A DNA stretch of 64,000 nucleotides from WHSP01 sp040905505. Lineage in GTDB: Bacteria; Gemmatimonadota; Gemmatimonadetes; Longimicrobiales; Longimicrobiaceae. Shown piece by piece: positions 1 to 8,568 of this stretch. The DNA is taken from NCBI GenBank assembly GCA_040905505.1, contig JBBDRL010000109.1, positions 1 to 64,000 of the forward strand. The letters run 5' to 3'. A program made the translations under genes and the position numbers. Below the pieces are notes generated by a model. It was not told the origin of the DNA. It saw nothing but the letters and a program-made list of their open reading frames with translations, and searched no databases. Numbering within the stretch: position 1 is the stretch's first letter; the number at the start of each line of letters is the position of its first letter.

Positions 1-944
1 GATTCGGCCGCTTCCAGCACGAGGCTGGCAACCGCGACGTCCTGCACCGCGTTGCCCACTGACTTGAAGAAGGTGATCTCATCGTCACCCGTTCGAGCGG
101 GGGCGCTCCCTGCGACGATCTCGCCCAGGTCGGCTGATATGTGGTCCGCTCCGATGATACCTTCACGTATCGGAATCACGAGGTCCCCCGCCTCTTCGAG
201 CGCGGCGTCTCGCGAATCGACCACGACGCGGGCAATGCGCACGAACTCGGCGGGCACCTCCTGCATTTCGGCCGTATACGATCCGATCCCGTTGACGTGA
301 GTCCCGGGGTCGACCGCATCGGCGGGAAAGACCGGCGTGAAGCTGGTGGTGGCGGTGCAGACGACGTGCGCGCCCGAGACGGCCTCCGCGGGGTCGGTCA
401 TCACGCGCACCTCCACTCCGGCGAGCTCCTCGGCGAGCTGCGTCGCCGATACGCCCGTCTTCGAAACGATACGGACTTCCTCGATCTGCCGTACTGCGCG
501 CACCGCTTCGATCTGCGGCCGGCTCTGTCCACCGGAGCCGAAGATGGTCAGCACGCGAGCGTCAGTGCGGGCGAGTAGGTCCGTCGCCGCACCGGACGCG
601 GCGCCCGTCCGGACGGCGGTCAGGTAGGTGCCATCCAGCAAGGCCTGCAACCTCCCGGTCTCTGCGTCCAGGACCAGTACGACGCCGTTGATCAGCGGGA
701 GCCCGCGCTTCAGATTCTCGGGGAAGACGGTGACCAGCTTGGCCGCAAGCGATTGCGTACTGTCCACGTATGCGGGCATGAGGAGCACTTTCCCGTCAGG
801 CGTGCTCAGCGACATGCGAATCGGTGAACGGGCGCGCCCCTGGGAAAGTGCCGCAAACGCCTCGGCTACCGCTCGTATGGCGGACGGCATGTCCACGCAC
901 GTGCGCACCTCGGCAGCGCTCAGGATCCGTATCTGGTTTTCCAT
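1..944 (-). CDS. Ornithine cyclodeaminase / mu-crystallin family protein (3' end cut by window)
   Basis: About 314 N-terminal residues are present; the C terminus lies beyond base 1. The reading runs from an ATG at 944 (MENQIRILSAAEV) and carries the family signature TAVRTGAASGAATDLLART, followed by a Rossmann nucleotide-binding turn reading IFGSGGQSR and the late motif GDDEITFFKSVGNAVQD. Characterised members convert ornithine to proline and ammonia, reduce cyclic imino acids such as pyrroline-2-carboxylate, or act as alanine dehydrogenases; the sequence alone does not decide between them. It diverges from a Na+/solute symporter of the PutP type, which would fit an amino-acid or proline-linked role (inference). 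Confidence 0.85.
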   Translation of the reverse strand, partial: MENQIRILSAAEVRTCVDMPSAIRAVAEAFAALSQGRARSPIRMSLSTPDGKVLLMPAYVDSTQSLAAKLVTVFPENLKRGLPLINGVVLVLDAETGRLQALLDGTYLTAVRTGAASGAATDLLARTDARVLTIFGSGGQSRPQIEAVRAVRQIEEVRIVSKTGVSATQLAEELAGVEVRVMTDPAEAVSGAHVVCTATTSFTPVFPADAVDPGTHVNGIGSYTAEMQEVPAEFVRIARVVVDSRDAALEEAGDLVIPIREGIIGADHISADLGEIVAGSAPARTGDDEITFFKSVGNAVQDVAVASLVLEAAE

Positions 945-1097
945 TGCTTTCCGCGGCTCTTATACGTCAGTTCAGACGACGGGTGTCTCCGCCTCGAGAT
1001 ATCACCGACGGCCGTCTTGTGTGCAAGCCGGGCTCGGGATCGGATGATCGAAGAGCCTAGCGAATACCTCACCAGAGCTCAACGTGGGAGATCAGCG

Positions 1098-2639
1098 ATG
1101 GAAGAAGGACTCGCCCCCGTAGTTTACGCAGACGCATGGGCCGTGACCGCATTCGTCGGCTACCTTCTGCTGCTCATTGGCATCGGCGCGCTGTCGGTCC
1201 GATTCTCCTCCGAGGGGATCGGCAATTTCTTTGTCGGTGGGCGGCGGATGAACCGCTGGGTCGTCGCCCTCTCCGCCGTGGTTTCCGGCCGTAGCGCGTG
1301 GCTTCTCCTCGGGGTCACCGGCATGGCCTGGACAATGGGCGTTTCGGCGATCTGGGCCGTCGTCGGCTACACCACGGCCGAACTGATCCTGTTCCTCACC
1401 CTCGCCAAACGGCTCAGAAGGCTATCCGGCGCGCGCGATTGCGTGACGGTCACCGACGTCTTCGCCGAGCGCCTCGGCGACCGCGACGGGCGCCTCCGGA
1501 TGACGCTGTCGGCGGTGATCCTGCTGTTCATGGTCGCCTACGTCTCGGCACAGTTCGTCGGGGGTGGCAAGGCCATGGGGGCGAGCTTCGGCCTGTCCCC
1601 CCAGGTCGGGATCGTCCTCACCGCCCTGATCGTGCTCGGCTACACCACGGTCGGAGGCTTCCTGGCGGTTTCGCTCACCGACTCGCTCCAGGCTGGCTTC
1701 ATGATCTTCGGCCTGCTGGCCATTCCCGCGATGGCGCTGAGTCGGGTCGGTGGTTGGGGGGAGCTGCAGGCGGAGCTCGTCGCATGGGATCCCTCGTTCA
1801 TGGATCCCCTCGCTCTCGGCGCCGGCGTCTTTATCGGGCTCGTCGGGATCGGCTTGGGCTCACCCGGCAACCCGCACATCCTGGTGCGCTACATGTCGAT
1901 CAGTGACGCCGAGCAGCTTCGCTTCGCGGCGTGGACGGGTACCGCGGCGAACGCGCTCATGGGCGTCGGGGCCGTCATGATCGGCGTGGTGGGCCGTGTG
2001 CTCTTTCCTGAAATCGGCATGCTGGGCGAGGACACCGAGAACCTCTACCCCTTCCTGGCGAGGGAGACGCTGCACCCCGCCCTGTTCGGGGTCGTCGTCG
2101 CGTCCATCTTCGCCGCGATCATGTCGACCGCCGATTCTCAGCTCCTGGTCGGCGCATCGGCGGTGGTGAGGGACATCTACCAGAAGATCCTCCGGAAGGG
2201 CGAGGAGGTTCCGGAGAAGCGACTGATCCTGCTCTCGCGTATTCTCGTCACCGGCCTCGTCGTCTCTGCCCTGATCCTCGGGTGGGCCGCGGAGGAACTG
2301 GTGTTCTGGCTGGTGCTCTTCGCCTGGGCTGGCCTCGGAGCCGCCCTCGGTCCAACGTTGATCTTGACCCTCTACTGGCGCCGAACCACCCGCGCCGGCG
2401 TCATGGCCGGCGTCCTGACGGGCGCGGCCGTCACGATCATCTGGTACCTGGTTCCTGCATTGAAAGCGGCGATGTACGAGCTCGTGCCGGGCGTCCTCGC
2501 CGGTACGGCCGTCACCATCGCCGTCAGCCTGCTCACGACTCCGCCGGACGGCGTGGAGGCGCTCTTCGCCACAATGGAGGACGGGGAAAGCGAAGAGCTG
2601 CCTGTGAGCATGGCTGAGGTCGCGACGCAGCGGGACTGA
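1098..2639 (+). CDS. Sodium:solute symporter, PutP-like (SSS family)
   Basis: A 513-residue, highly hydrophobic protein with about 13 predicted membrane segments, a normal length for the family. It contains the sodium-site motif IMSTADSQLLVGAS and the family stretch VGGRRMNRWVVALSAVVSG near the N terminus, both resembling proline symporters. The ATG at 1098 is preceded by GGGAG at 1086-1090 and gives the usual start just before the first membrane segment; upstream in-frame codons would add a charged, non-homologous tail. The divergent neighbour is an ornithine cyclodeaminase-like gene, so proline or a related amino acid is a reasonable but unproven substrate. Confidence 0.85.
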   Translation: MEEGLAPVVYADAWAVTAFVGYLLLLIGIGALSVRFSSEGIGNFFVGGRRMNRWVVALSAVVSGRSAWLLLGVTGMAWTMGVSAIWAVVGYTTAELILFLTLAKRLRRLSGARDCVTVTDVFAERLGDRDGRLRMTLSAVILLFMVAYVSAQFVGGGKAMGASFGLSPQVGIVLTALIVLGYTTVGGFLAVSLTDSLQAGFMIFGLLAIPAMALSRVGGWGELQAELVAWDPSFMDPLALGAGVFIGLVGIGLGSPGNPHILVRYMSISDAEQLRFAAWTGTAANALMGVGAVMIGVVGRVLFPEIGMLGEDTENLYPFLARETLHPALFGVVVASIFAAIMSTADSQLLVGASAVVRDIYQKILRKGEEVPEKRLILLSRILVTGLVVSALILGWAAEELVFWLVLFAWAGLGAALGPTLILTLYWRRTTRAGVMAGVLTGAAVTIIWYLVPALKAAMYELVPGVLAGTAVTIAVSLLTTPPDGVEALFATMEDGESEELPVSMAEVATQRD

Positions 2640-2675
2640 TCCCGACGACTTCCCAGGTCCGAGTGGTCGAAGCGC

Positions 2676-3176
2676 CTATCGCCAGCGCATCGTCCCGAGC
2701 CGGTCGGCGTCAGCGGGTAGCTCTCGCTCTCCCGCGGGCCGGCCGTTGAGACGCAGCAGATAGGCGACGATGGAGGCGTATTCTACCGGGCTCAGACTCC
2801 CCGGCATGTCCTGCGGCATGGCGGTGCTGATGTGCTGAAACAGATGGCCGACGGGTTCCGCCATCCACGTCAGCTCGAAGATCTGGCCGCGGAATTCCGT
2901 GCTCGCATGGCACGTCCCGCAGACGGAATCGAAGACCCGCTCGCCCCGTTCGGCTTGGTCGGCAGTGTACGTCGCTGTGCCCGGTGCGGTCGATTCGCCG
3001 TCGGTTACAGGCCGGGGCGCCAGGGAAGCGGACGGAGCGCTGACACACCCGGCTGCCAGCGCGACCACGATGAGCGCCCCACCGAGCCGCCTCAGGGGGA
3101 GCCCGACCGAGATCCTGGCCGGCCGGAGTCCGCTCAGAACCGGGACGACCGGATCATCGTATCCGATCGCTCCCAC
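2676..3176 (-). CDS. Lipoprotein cytochrome c (small, monohaem)
   Basis: A secreted single-haem c-type cytochrome. The sequence shows a hydrophobic signal segment ending in a lipobox (VVALAAGC), a CGTCH haem-binding motif, and a distal methionine in the region AMPQDMPGSLSPVEYASIV, which is the usual cytochrome c layout. The start is uncertain. There is no in-frame ATG near the signal peptide; the GTG at 3176 overlaps the 3' end of the TPR gene upstream by 43 bases, and a CTG about 40 bases further in would give a more normal signal length. The overlap suggests translational coupling with the TPR protein. Its redox partner is unknown. Confidence 0.75.
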   Translation of the reverse strand: MGAIGYDDPVVPVLSGLRPARISVGLPLRRLGGALIVVALAAGCVSAPSASLAPRPVTDGESTAPGTATYTADQAERGERVFDSVCGTCHASTEFRGQIFELTWMAEPVGHLFQHISTAMPQDMPGSLSPVEYASIVAYLLRLNGRPAGERELPADADRLGTMRWR

Positions 3177-4771
3177 GCTTCTTCGAAATCCGCGTGGACC
3201 CGATCGCCCTCCTCGGCTCGACCCTGCGCACGGACCGCATCCTCGAGTCCGTAGAGGGACCACCCGTTCCGCGGGTGCTGCTCGAGAGCCGCGCGATATA
3301 CCTGCTCCGCTTCCGCATGGCGCCCGGCCTCCAGGAGGGCCGCACCCAACCAGTGCCGGGCGGAGAAATTGAGCGGCTCCGGCTCGTCGTAGCGCAGTCC
3401 GTCATGCGTCCGGACAGCCGCTTCGAAGGCGGCGATCGCCTCCTCGGATCGCCCCTCGGAGAGCAGCAGCTCGCCTCGCAGGATGTCTCCGGTGATGCCG
3501 AGGAGGTCGGCGGCGGTATGCCCGCGCATCGTGACCGATTCCGGCAGTGTATCGGCCGCCTCGTCCACCCGGGCGAGGTAGACGCGTGCGCTGTCGGGGC
3601 TCCCGGATCGGAGATGGGCATACCCGCGCGCGAAATCCCAGAGCCCCCGCTGAAGCTCGCGTTCGGGCGCCTCCCCAAGCGAGAGGATCTCATCGAACCT
3701 GCCGAATCGCAGGAGCGCGAGGGCGTGATAGAAAGCGCCGTCCGTCACTACCTTCGCATACTCCTTCCCCGCGAGCGCGGCTACCGCACCCTGCCCGTCC
3801 ATCGACGCGGCGAAGAGGAGCATGTGGAGGTTGTGGGTCGCGGCGTAGGAGACACCCTCGCCGAACTCGGCCCGCTGGTCGGAATGCCATGCGTCGAGGT
3901 TTGCTCGCACGGCCGAAGCCCACCTGCCGATCTGGTTATAGGTGTGAGAGGGCATGTGATTGATGTGACTCGCGCCCGGGATGGCCTGTCCCAGGTGGTC
4001 GGCGCATGCCTCCGCCCGTTCCGCTACCGCCGTGGCCTCGGTCGCGTGAATGTACAGATGGCACGCGCCAGGGTGGGTGATGTTCCGCGCCAGCACGCCC
4101 TCCAGCACACCGTGGACGCTCTGGACGAACGGGTCGGTGGCCTGGTACTGCGCGCGAACCGGGTTCAGCAACATCAGCGACTCGGCGTATAATGCGCCCA
4201 CGTCGGGATCGGTCGGATGGGCCCGGTACGCTTCGGCCATCAGGTCGCTGTAGGCGCTGTCCAGCGCCGCCCGCGTATCGGGCTGCTGTTCCTCCTCGTA
4301 GCGGACCGCCATGGCTTCGATCAGCGCCCGTTCGACGGCGGTCGATCGCTCGTCCAGCAGCGCGAGCGCCCGCCCGGCAGCCTCATGGGCCGGACCCACG
4401 TTCGCGTCTCTCAGGCCCCCATTGAGAAACGGCCCCCGTGCGAGCGCCTCTCCCCAGTAGCACATCGCGCACGTGGGATCCTGGCGCTGCGCCTCCTCGA
4501 AGGATCGGATCGCGACCGAATGGGTGAACGCGTACACCATCTGGAGTCCCTGGTCGAAGTACGCCCGGGCCGTCGGAGAGGTGGTGCTGATCGGTCGCGA
4601 GTACGGTCCCAGCACCTTCGTCATCAGAGGCATCCGGGTCACTTCGGGCTCCGACGGCTGCTGCTGAGCCGTTACGGGTGCCGCCGCGGAGACCGCGAAC
4701 GATGCGAGCAGGCACACCATCGCCCCAGCCCTCGGACCCTGCCTCGAGACCTGTCGTTCCATCCAATCCAT
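3134..4771 (-). CDS. Secreted TPR-repeat protein
   Basis: A 545-residue protein with a cleavable signal peptide (MVCLLASFAVSAAAPVTAQQ) followed by tetratricopeptide-type helices, including ARAYFDQGLQMVYAFTHSV and the cysteine pair in DPTCAMCYWGEALARGP. C-terminal repeats read ARHWLGAALLEAGRHAEAEQ and VYRAALEQHPRNGW. Similar large periplasmic TPR proteins occur in Acidobacteriota and Gemmatimonadota; no enzyme activity is known to me. The ATG at 4771 follows GGAGCGGAAGA. It is the first gene of a two-gene unit with the lipoprotein cytochrome c, so a periplasmic scaffold role is possible (inference). Confidence 0.75.
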   Translation of the reverse strand: MDWMERQVSRQGPRAGAMVCLLASFAVSAAAPVTAQQQPSEPEVTRMPLMTKVLGPYSRPISTTSPTARAYFDQGLQMVYAFTHSVAIRSFEEAQRQDPTCAMCYWGEALARGPFLNGGLRDANVGPAHEAAGRALALLDERSTAVERALIEAMAVRYEEEQQPDTRAALDSAYSDLMAEAYRAHPTDPDVGALYAESLMLLNPVRAQYQATDPFVQSVHGVLEGVLARNITHPGACHLYIHATEATAVAERAEACADHLGQAIPGASHINHMPSHTYNQIGRWASAVRANLDAWHSDQRAEFGEGVSYAATHNLHMLLFAASMDGQGAVAALAGKEYAKVVTDGAFYHALALLRFGRFDEILSLGEAPERELQRGLWDFARGYAHLRSGSPDSARVYLARVDEAADTLPESVTMRGHTAADLLGITGDILRGELLLSEGRSEEAIAAFEAAVRTHDGLRYDEPEPLNFSARHWLGAALLEAGRHAEAEQVYRAALEQHPRNGWSLYGLEDAVRAQGRAEEGDRVHADFEEAWERSDTMIRSSRF

Positions 4772-4930
4772 TCTTCCGCTCCATTACTGCGTTGGAGGTT
4801 CTGCCGCGAGGAGCCCGCGCGGGCGAGCACGGACGATACCCTGAGAGTGCGCGCCGGTCAATTTCTGGCATCCGGATCGGAACAACTCTTGCACCTCAGG
4901 ACGCCCACTCCCGGCCGATAGGACAGCCGG

Positions 4931-5024
4931 GGGTGCTGCTCAGAGCAAAGCCGCCGAAAGGCGGTGACGCAGAGCTACGGGGCTACCGTGCTTGACGCAC
5001 CACGCCCGCCGGGCCGCCAGCCAA
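4931..5024 (+). promoter_or_regulatory. GEMM-I cyclic-dinucleotide riboswitch aptamer (GEMM-Ib-like, A20)
   Basis: The core matches the cyclic-di-GMP-I (GEMM) consensus: AGAGCAAAG at 4942-4950, a stem 4950-4955/4960-4965 closed by a GAAA tetraloop, GACGCAGAGC at 4966-4975, then the receptor side and a P3 stem (GGGC 4980-4983 with GCCC 5004-5007; GTGC 4988-4991 with GCAC 4997-5000), and the conserved 3' stretch GCCGGGCCGCC. A short P1 (4935-4938 with 5018-5021) closes it. Aligned to Vibrio Vc2 RNA, the base at position 20 is A (4944), not G, while A18 (4942) and A47 (4971) are kept. A20 is the mark of GEMM-Ib RNAs that prefer 3',3'-cGAMP. The alignment was made by eye. Confidence 0.88.
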
Positions 5025-5062
5025 CAGGGTCACCATGTGATCACGAGGCTGGCGGCTTTTTT
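5013..5062 (+). terminator. Intrinsic terminator serving as riboswitch expression platform
   Basis: A perfect 10-bp stem (5013-5022 with 5047-5056) is followed by six T residues at 5057-5062; the loop can pair further (5029-5034 with 5037-5042 region). The left arm is the 3' end of the GEMM aptamer, so aptamer closing and terminator formation exclude each other. Ligand binding should therefore prevent termination, an ON switch for the gene at 5092 (inference). Confidence 0.85.
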
Positions 5063-5091
5063 CGTGCATGGGATAGCGATGGACGTCTTGG

Positions 5092-5400
5092 ATGGTCACT
5101 ACCACGTGGGACAGGGCGGATCAGACCACGGAGTGGGCGATACAGCGTGATCTTCATGTCGTGCTCGTGCACCTGTACACCGGGCGCGCGACAGCGCCCA
5201 TGACGCCGCTCACAGCCGAAAAAGTCGCGCGGGAGCTTGGCTTCACGCCAGGGCGCTCAGTGTCTCTGATCGAGATGCTCCGCGGCGCCGGCCTGCTTCG
5301 GTATTCCGGCTTCGGTGAAGGGCTCGTTCTGACGGCGAGCGGGGTTGATTACATCGAACGGGAGGCGGGGCGAAGACGTTCACTCCGCCTCGGTGATTGA
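5092..5400 (+). CDS. Small winged-helix DNA-binding protein under riboswitch control
   Basis: A 102-residue protein whose middle reads LTAEKVARELGFTPGRSVS followed by LIEMLRGAGLLRYSG and LVLTASGVDYIEREAG, the helix-turn-helix plus wing pattern seen in MarR/PadR-type and archaeal-type winged-helix regulators. I cannot assign a family more closely. The ATG at 5092 lies 30 bases after the terminator of the GEMM riboswitch, so it is the direct riboswitch target; the ribosome-binding site is weak. It probably relays a cyclic-dinucleotide signal to unknown promoters (inference). Confidence 0.7.
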   Translation: MVTTTWDRADQTTEWAIQRDLHVVLVHLYTGRATAPMTPLTAEKVARELGFTPGRSVSLIEMLRGAGLLRYSGFGEGLVLTASGVDYIEREAGRRRSLRLGD

Positions 5401-5609
5401 GGGGGACGAATGGCGCTCGGAAAGCCCCTTATGGAATACCTCGGGGAGTCTGCTGAACCGCGGCCGTCGCTGGCCCGCTCGATTGGTCCGGCCGAGAACC
5501 GGAGTCTTGCGGTAGCGATTGGCCCGGGGCCGCTACGGCAGCGTCCGCCATCCCGGTTGCCGTCTGCCCGAGCATCTTCGGGAATGCCTCCACCCGCGCG
5601 GACGCCGCC

Positions 5610-6392
5610 TCAGCGCACGCCGGCAATCCGTGGCTGCGGCCGGTTCGATTCGAGGTAGAGCGTCACGGCGTCGGCAATGCCTCGGGCCGCCCGGGCCGGA
5701 TCATCGACGATCACTCGCCGGTCCGACGGGCTGGTGAGGAAGCCCGTCTCCAGAATCACCCCCACTGTCATCGGGTGAAGTGCGTGCTGATAGCGCCGCG
5801 AGTTGAACGCATAGTAGCCCCTCATCCTGCGGATCACCGTCGGATAATGGCGTAGTCCGGTCGCGTCGCCGTAGGTCTGCTCCAGAAGATCGGCGAACTC
5901 CTGGGCGAATCCCGTCGCGTCCCGTCGGGGTGCCGCGGCCCGGAAGCCCGATACGTTCGAGTTCGGGTTCCCGTCGGCGTGAATCGATACGAACACGTCG
6001 GCCCAGTACCCGGGCGGGATCGTCGTCGGCAAGACTTCAACGACGTATCCTGCCTCTTCGAGCATGCGGGCAGCCTGATTCGCGATCTCGAGGTTGACCT
6101 CCCATTCCTGCTTACCGCCGCCGCGAGTCCCATTACCCCGCAGTCCTGACTGCTCGTCGGGCGCCTCAGCCGAGCGCCAGTGACCGGCCTGCAGCGCCAC
6201 CCGGAGCGGTCCGTCCGGCCGCTGCCACAAGTCGTCGCTCCGCGTCTCCCGCGACGATGCCTCCACGACCGTGTCCGGCGACGCGATATCCGTCGCGCCG
6301 TCCATACCGCCGTTGGGCTCCCGATCTTCGATGCTGAACGCCGCCGTTATCGCGACGACGAGTACTGCGAAGGTGATGCTGGCTGATCTCAT
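5610..6392 (-). CDS. N-acetylmuramoyl-L-alanine amidase (Amidase_3)
   Basis: A 260-residue zinc amidase that cuts the bond between N-acetylmuramic acid and the stem peptide of peptidoglycan. It has an N-terminal signal or anchor segment (residues 1-20) and the family ligands: H71 in LQAGHW, E96 in KQEWEVNLEIA, H138 in VFVSIHADGNPN and the catalytic E215 in VGVILETGF. The catalytic domain fills residues 64-252, and no separate binding domain is visible, so it is a minimal periplasmic amidase. It stands alone between the riboswitch-controlled regulator (convergent) and the Nramp-like transporter gene. Confidence 0.88.
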   Translation of the reverse strand: MRSASITFAVLVVAITAAFSIEDREPNGGMDGATDIASPDTVVEASSRETRSDDLWQRPDGPLRVALQAGHWRSAEAPDEQSGLRGNGTRGGGKQEWEVNLEIANQAARMLEEAGYVVEVLPTTIPPGYWADVFVSIHADGNPNSNVSGFRAAAPRRDATGFAQEFADLLEQTYGDATGLRHYPTVIRRMRGYYAFNSRRYQHALHPMTVGVILETGFLTSPSDRRVIVDDPARAARGIADAVTLYLESNRPQPRIAGVR

Positions 6393-6493
6393 GAAGGGCC
6401 TCTTGCGGGCGTGAATTCACGTCTCTTCGTACAAAGTTCCCACCGTGTGCGTTGGGCTCCGACTCCCGCCGCCTGCAAACGACGCGGGAATGC

Positions 6494-7801
6494 TCAGCCC
6501 GTGACCATCGACAACAGGAACGCGACCGCGATCACGCTCAGCAGCAGAAGTCCGGCGTACGAGAAGGCGCGCAGAACGACTCCGGGGCGGTGCTCTTCCG
6601 GAACCTCGGGGGACGTGACGGCACGCAGGTTCAGGTACCCGAACACCGGCCCGGTCAGGAATGCGACGGTGGTCGCGAAGTCGATCATCGTCGTCAAACT
6701 GCCGCTGAAGAAGAGCAGGACCAGGATCATCGATGCGCCGAGCACCCCGAAGGCGATCCAGTACAGCGCACCCGATGGGCTCCTCGCGGTCAGCGCCGGG
6801 TCGTCCGTGCGGATGAGGTTGATGGCGCGCTCGATCACGCGCGGGAAGCCGTCCAGAACGGCCAGGGCCGTCGAGAACATCGTGGTCAGTACCAGAACGA
6901 GGATCACCGGTCGAATCCACCCACCGATGGTCGCCGCATAGAGATCCACCAACTGGGTGGCAAACGCCGGCCCCTCCGGGCTGAACGCGACGCCCGAACC
7001 GTACATCACCGCCGTCCCCAGGAGGACGAAGGCGAAGGCGAGCGCCCCGGTCCCCAGGTAGCCGACGAGGAAGTCGAGGCGCGCCGTGGCGACGGAGACC
7101 CTCACGCCGGAGCTGCGGTCCTTCTCGACCATCCAGATAGAATGAAAGACGGACGCCGTGATGTCCGAAGGCATCCATCCCATGAGAGCCAGGAGAAAGC
7201 CGAACGAGACCGACCCCGCCGCTGGCCAGCCGAGGCTGAAGGTGGAGAAATCGGCCCGGGGCAGGACCATCGTCGCGGCGATGAGCGTAGAGATCGCGAG
7301 CCCGGCCAGCATGAGCTTGATCGTCAGGTCGAGAGCTCGGAATCGGCCGGCCCAGAGTAACAGGCCGCAGACGGTGTAGATCAGGACCGCTGCCAGCACC
7401 GCGGGCCATGCCACTCCGAACGCGTACATGAAGAGGAAGGCCGTGAGCAGTACGATCGCGGTCTGCGTGATGACCGCCGTGCTCAGGACCATGCCGACGT
7501 AGAGCCACAAGGCCCATCTGCCGATGTGCCGGTATCCTTCGACCAGGCTCATTCCAGTCGCGGCCGCGAAGCGCGGGGCGAACTCGAAGAACGGGTACTT
7601 GAGGACCAGTGCCAGAAGAATCACCCCGGCCAGTCCGAACCCCAGGTCGGCGCCGGCCCTGGTGGACTGAACCAGGTGCGAGACTCCGATTGCCGTTCCA
7701 GCCCAGATGAGGCCGGGCCCGAAGCTCTGAAGAAAACTGCCGCGGCGCTGTATCGCTACTTTCAGGGATGCGTCGGCGGCGATCGGCGTCGACCCTTTCA
7801 T
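6494..7801 (-). CDS. Nramp-like transporter lacking the canonical metal-binding motifs
   Basis: A polytopic 435-residue protein with the Nramp fold signature FGPGLIWAGTAIGVSHLVQ in the first membrane segment and MGWMPSDITASVFHSIW in the sixth. Canonical Nramp metal transporters have DPGN and MPH at these places; here they read GVSH and MPSD, so substrate and ion coupling may differ. The ATG at 7801 has GGGGACGG just upstream; an in-frame ATG at 7870 would add 23 residues but has a poorer ribosome site. It is the first gene on its strand here and shares no clear operon partner. Confidence 0.78.
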   Translation of the reverse strand: MKGSTPIAADASLKVAIQRRGSFLQSFGPGLIWAGTAIGVSHLVQSTRAGADLGFGLAGVILLALVLKYPFFEFAPRFAAATGMSLVEGYRHIGRWALWLYVGMVLSTAVITQTAIVLLTAFLFMYAFGVAWPAVLAAVLIYTVCGLLLWAGRFRALDLTIKLMLAGLAISTLIAATMVLPRADFSTFSLGWPAAGSVSFGFLLALMGWMPSDITASVFHSIWMVEKDRSSGVRVSVATARLDFLVGYLGTGALAFAFVLLGTAVMYGSGVAFSPEGPAFATQLVDLYAATIGGWIRPVILVLVLTTMFSTALAVLDGFPRVIERAINLIRTDDPALTARSPSGALYWIAFGVLGASMILVLLFFSGSLTTMIDFATTVAFLTGPVFGYLNLRAVTSPEVPEEHRPGVVLRAFSYAGLLLLSVIAVAFLLSMVTG

Positions 7802-8056
7802 GAACCGTCCCCAGATGGTGTGGTGAGCGTAGCCGGCCTGGAGGGACCCCTCGGGAGAATACTCGATCATGGCCGCGCCTGCCAGAGATCATCGCACCGG
7901 CGCCGGGCCGGGGGCGGCGCGGCCGCATCGCCGTGCCCCTTGATGGCTCTCTCTGACGGACAGGTGACCGGCGGGGTGGCGAATTCGGGCGCTGCTCGGC
8001 ACATTTCCGTTCGTCTCGCCAACTTCAGTGCGCCCTTTTGCCAGACGGGAGAGTGC

Positions 8057-8527
8057 ATGCGTACGTTTGCTGCAGGAATCTCGCTCGCGGCGCTCGCCGG
8101 ATTCGCCGCGTGTGGCGGCGTCGAGCCGCCCCATCCGTGGATCGAGCTGCCCGAGGGCTCGGGACATCAGATCATCGAGACCGGAGGCCTGGACGACGGG
8201 CAGGTCGTGATCGCGGTGGATTCCACCGTCACTCCGGACGAAGCGCTACGCCTGGGTGAGGAGATCCTCGCCCAGGCGCCGGCCGACGCGACCGTCAACG
8301 TGCGTCTCTACAACGACGAAGCGACCGCCCGCAACTGGAGCACGGTCGCCTCGGAATGGACGCAACAGCATCTCTGGGTCGTCGTTCGGGCCAGCCCGGG
8401 CAGCGGCCTGCGCGAGGTCCGGTGGGTCGGTCCGGAGACGGAAGGCGTCACCGCCACCGACTCGGCGGATGTCAATACAGAACCCGGCGCGGATCCCGCT
8501 CCCGTCGATAGCGGGACGACCCTCTGA
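8057..8527 (+). CDS. Hypothetical lipoprotein
   Basis: A 156-residue protein with a lipoprotein signal (MRTFAAGISLAALAGFAAC), so probably membrane-anchored on the periplasmic side. The body includes a soluble region with VVIAVDSTVTPDEALRLGEE and HLWVVVRASPGSG and ends in an acidic, low-complexity tail. I do not recognise a known domain. The ATG at 8057 has GGGAGAG directly upstream, which rules out the much longer in-frame reading beginning within the opposite-strand transporter gene. It precedes the M14 peptidase gene by 41 bases and may be cotranscribed with it. Confidence 0.7.
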   Translation: MRTFAAGISLAALAGFAACGGVEPPHPWIELPEGSGHQIIETGGLDDGQVVIAVDSTVTPDEALRLGEEILAQAPADATVNVRLYNDEATARNWSTVASEWTQQHLWVVVRASPGSGLREVRWVGPETEGVTATDSADVNTEPGADPAPVDSGTTL

Positions 8528-8568
8528 GATATTCCCGCGCCACCATCCTGTTCAGGAGAACCATCACG

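Noticed and set aside
5410..5658. 82-residue open frame after the winged-helix gene, with a good ribosome site
   Set aside because: It runs into the 3' end of the convergent amidase gene, has a Pro/Arg/Ala-rich composition and no domain. A real small gene cannot be ruled out, but support is too thin.
6417..7928. Long minus-strand frame overlapping the Nramp-like gene in another frame
   Set aside because: Its translation is rich in Arg, Gly and Pro with no membrane segments or domain, while the overlapping frame is clearly a transporter.
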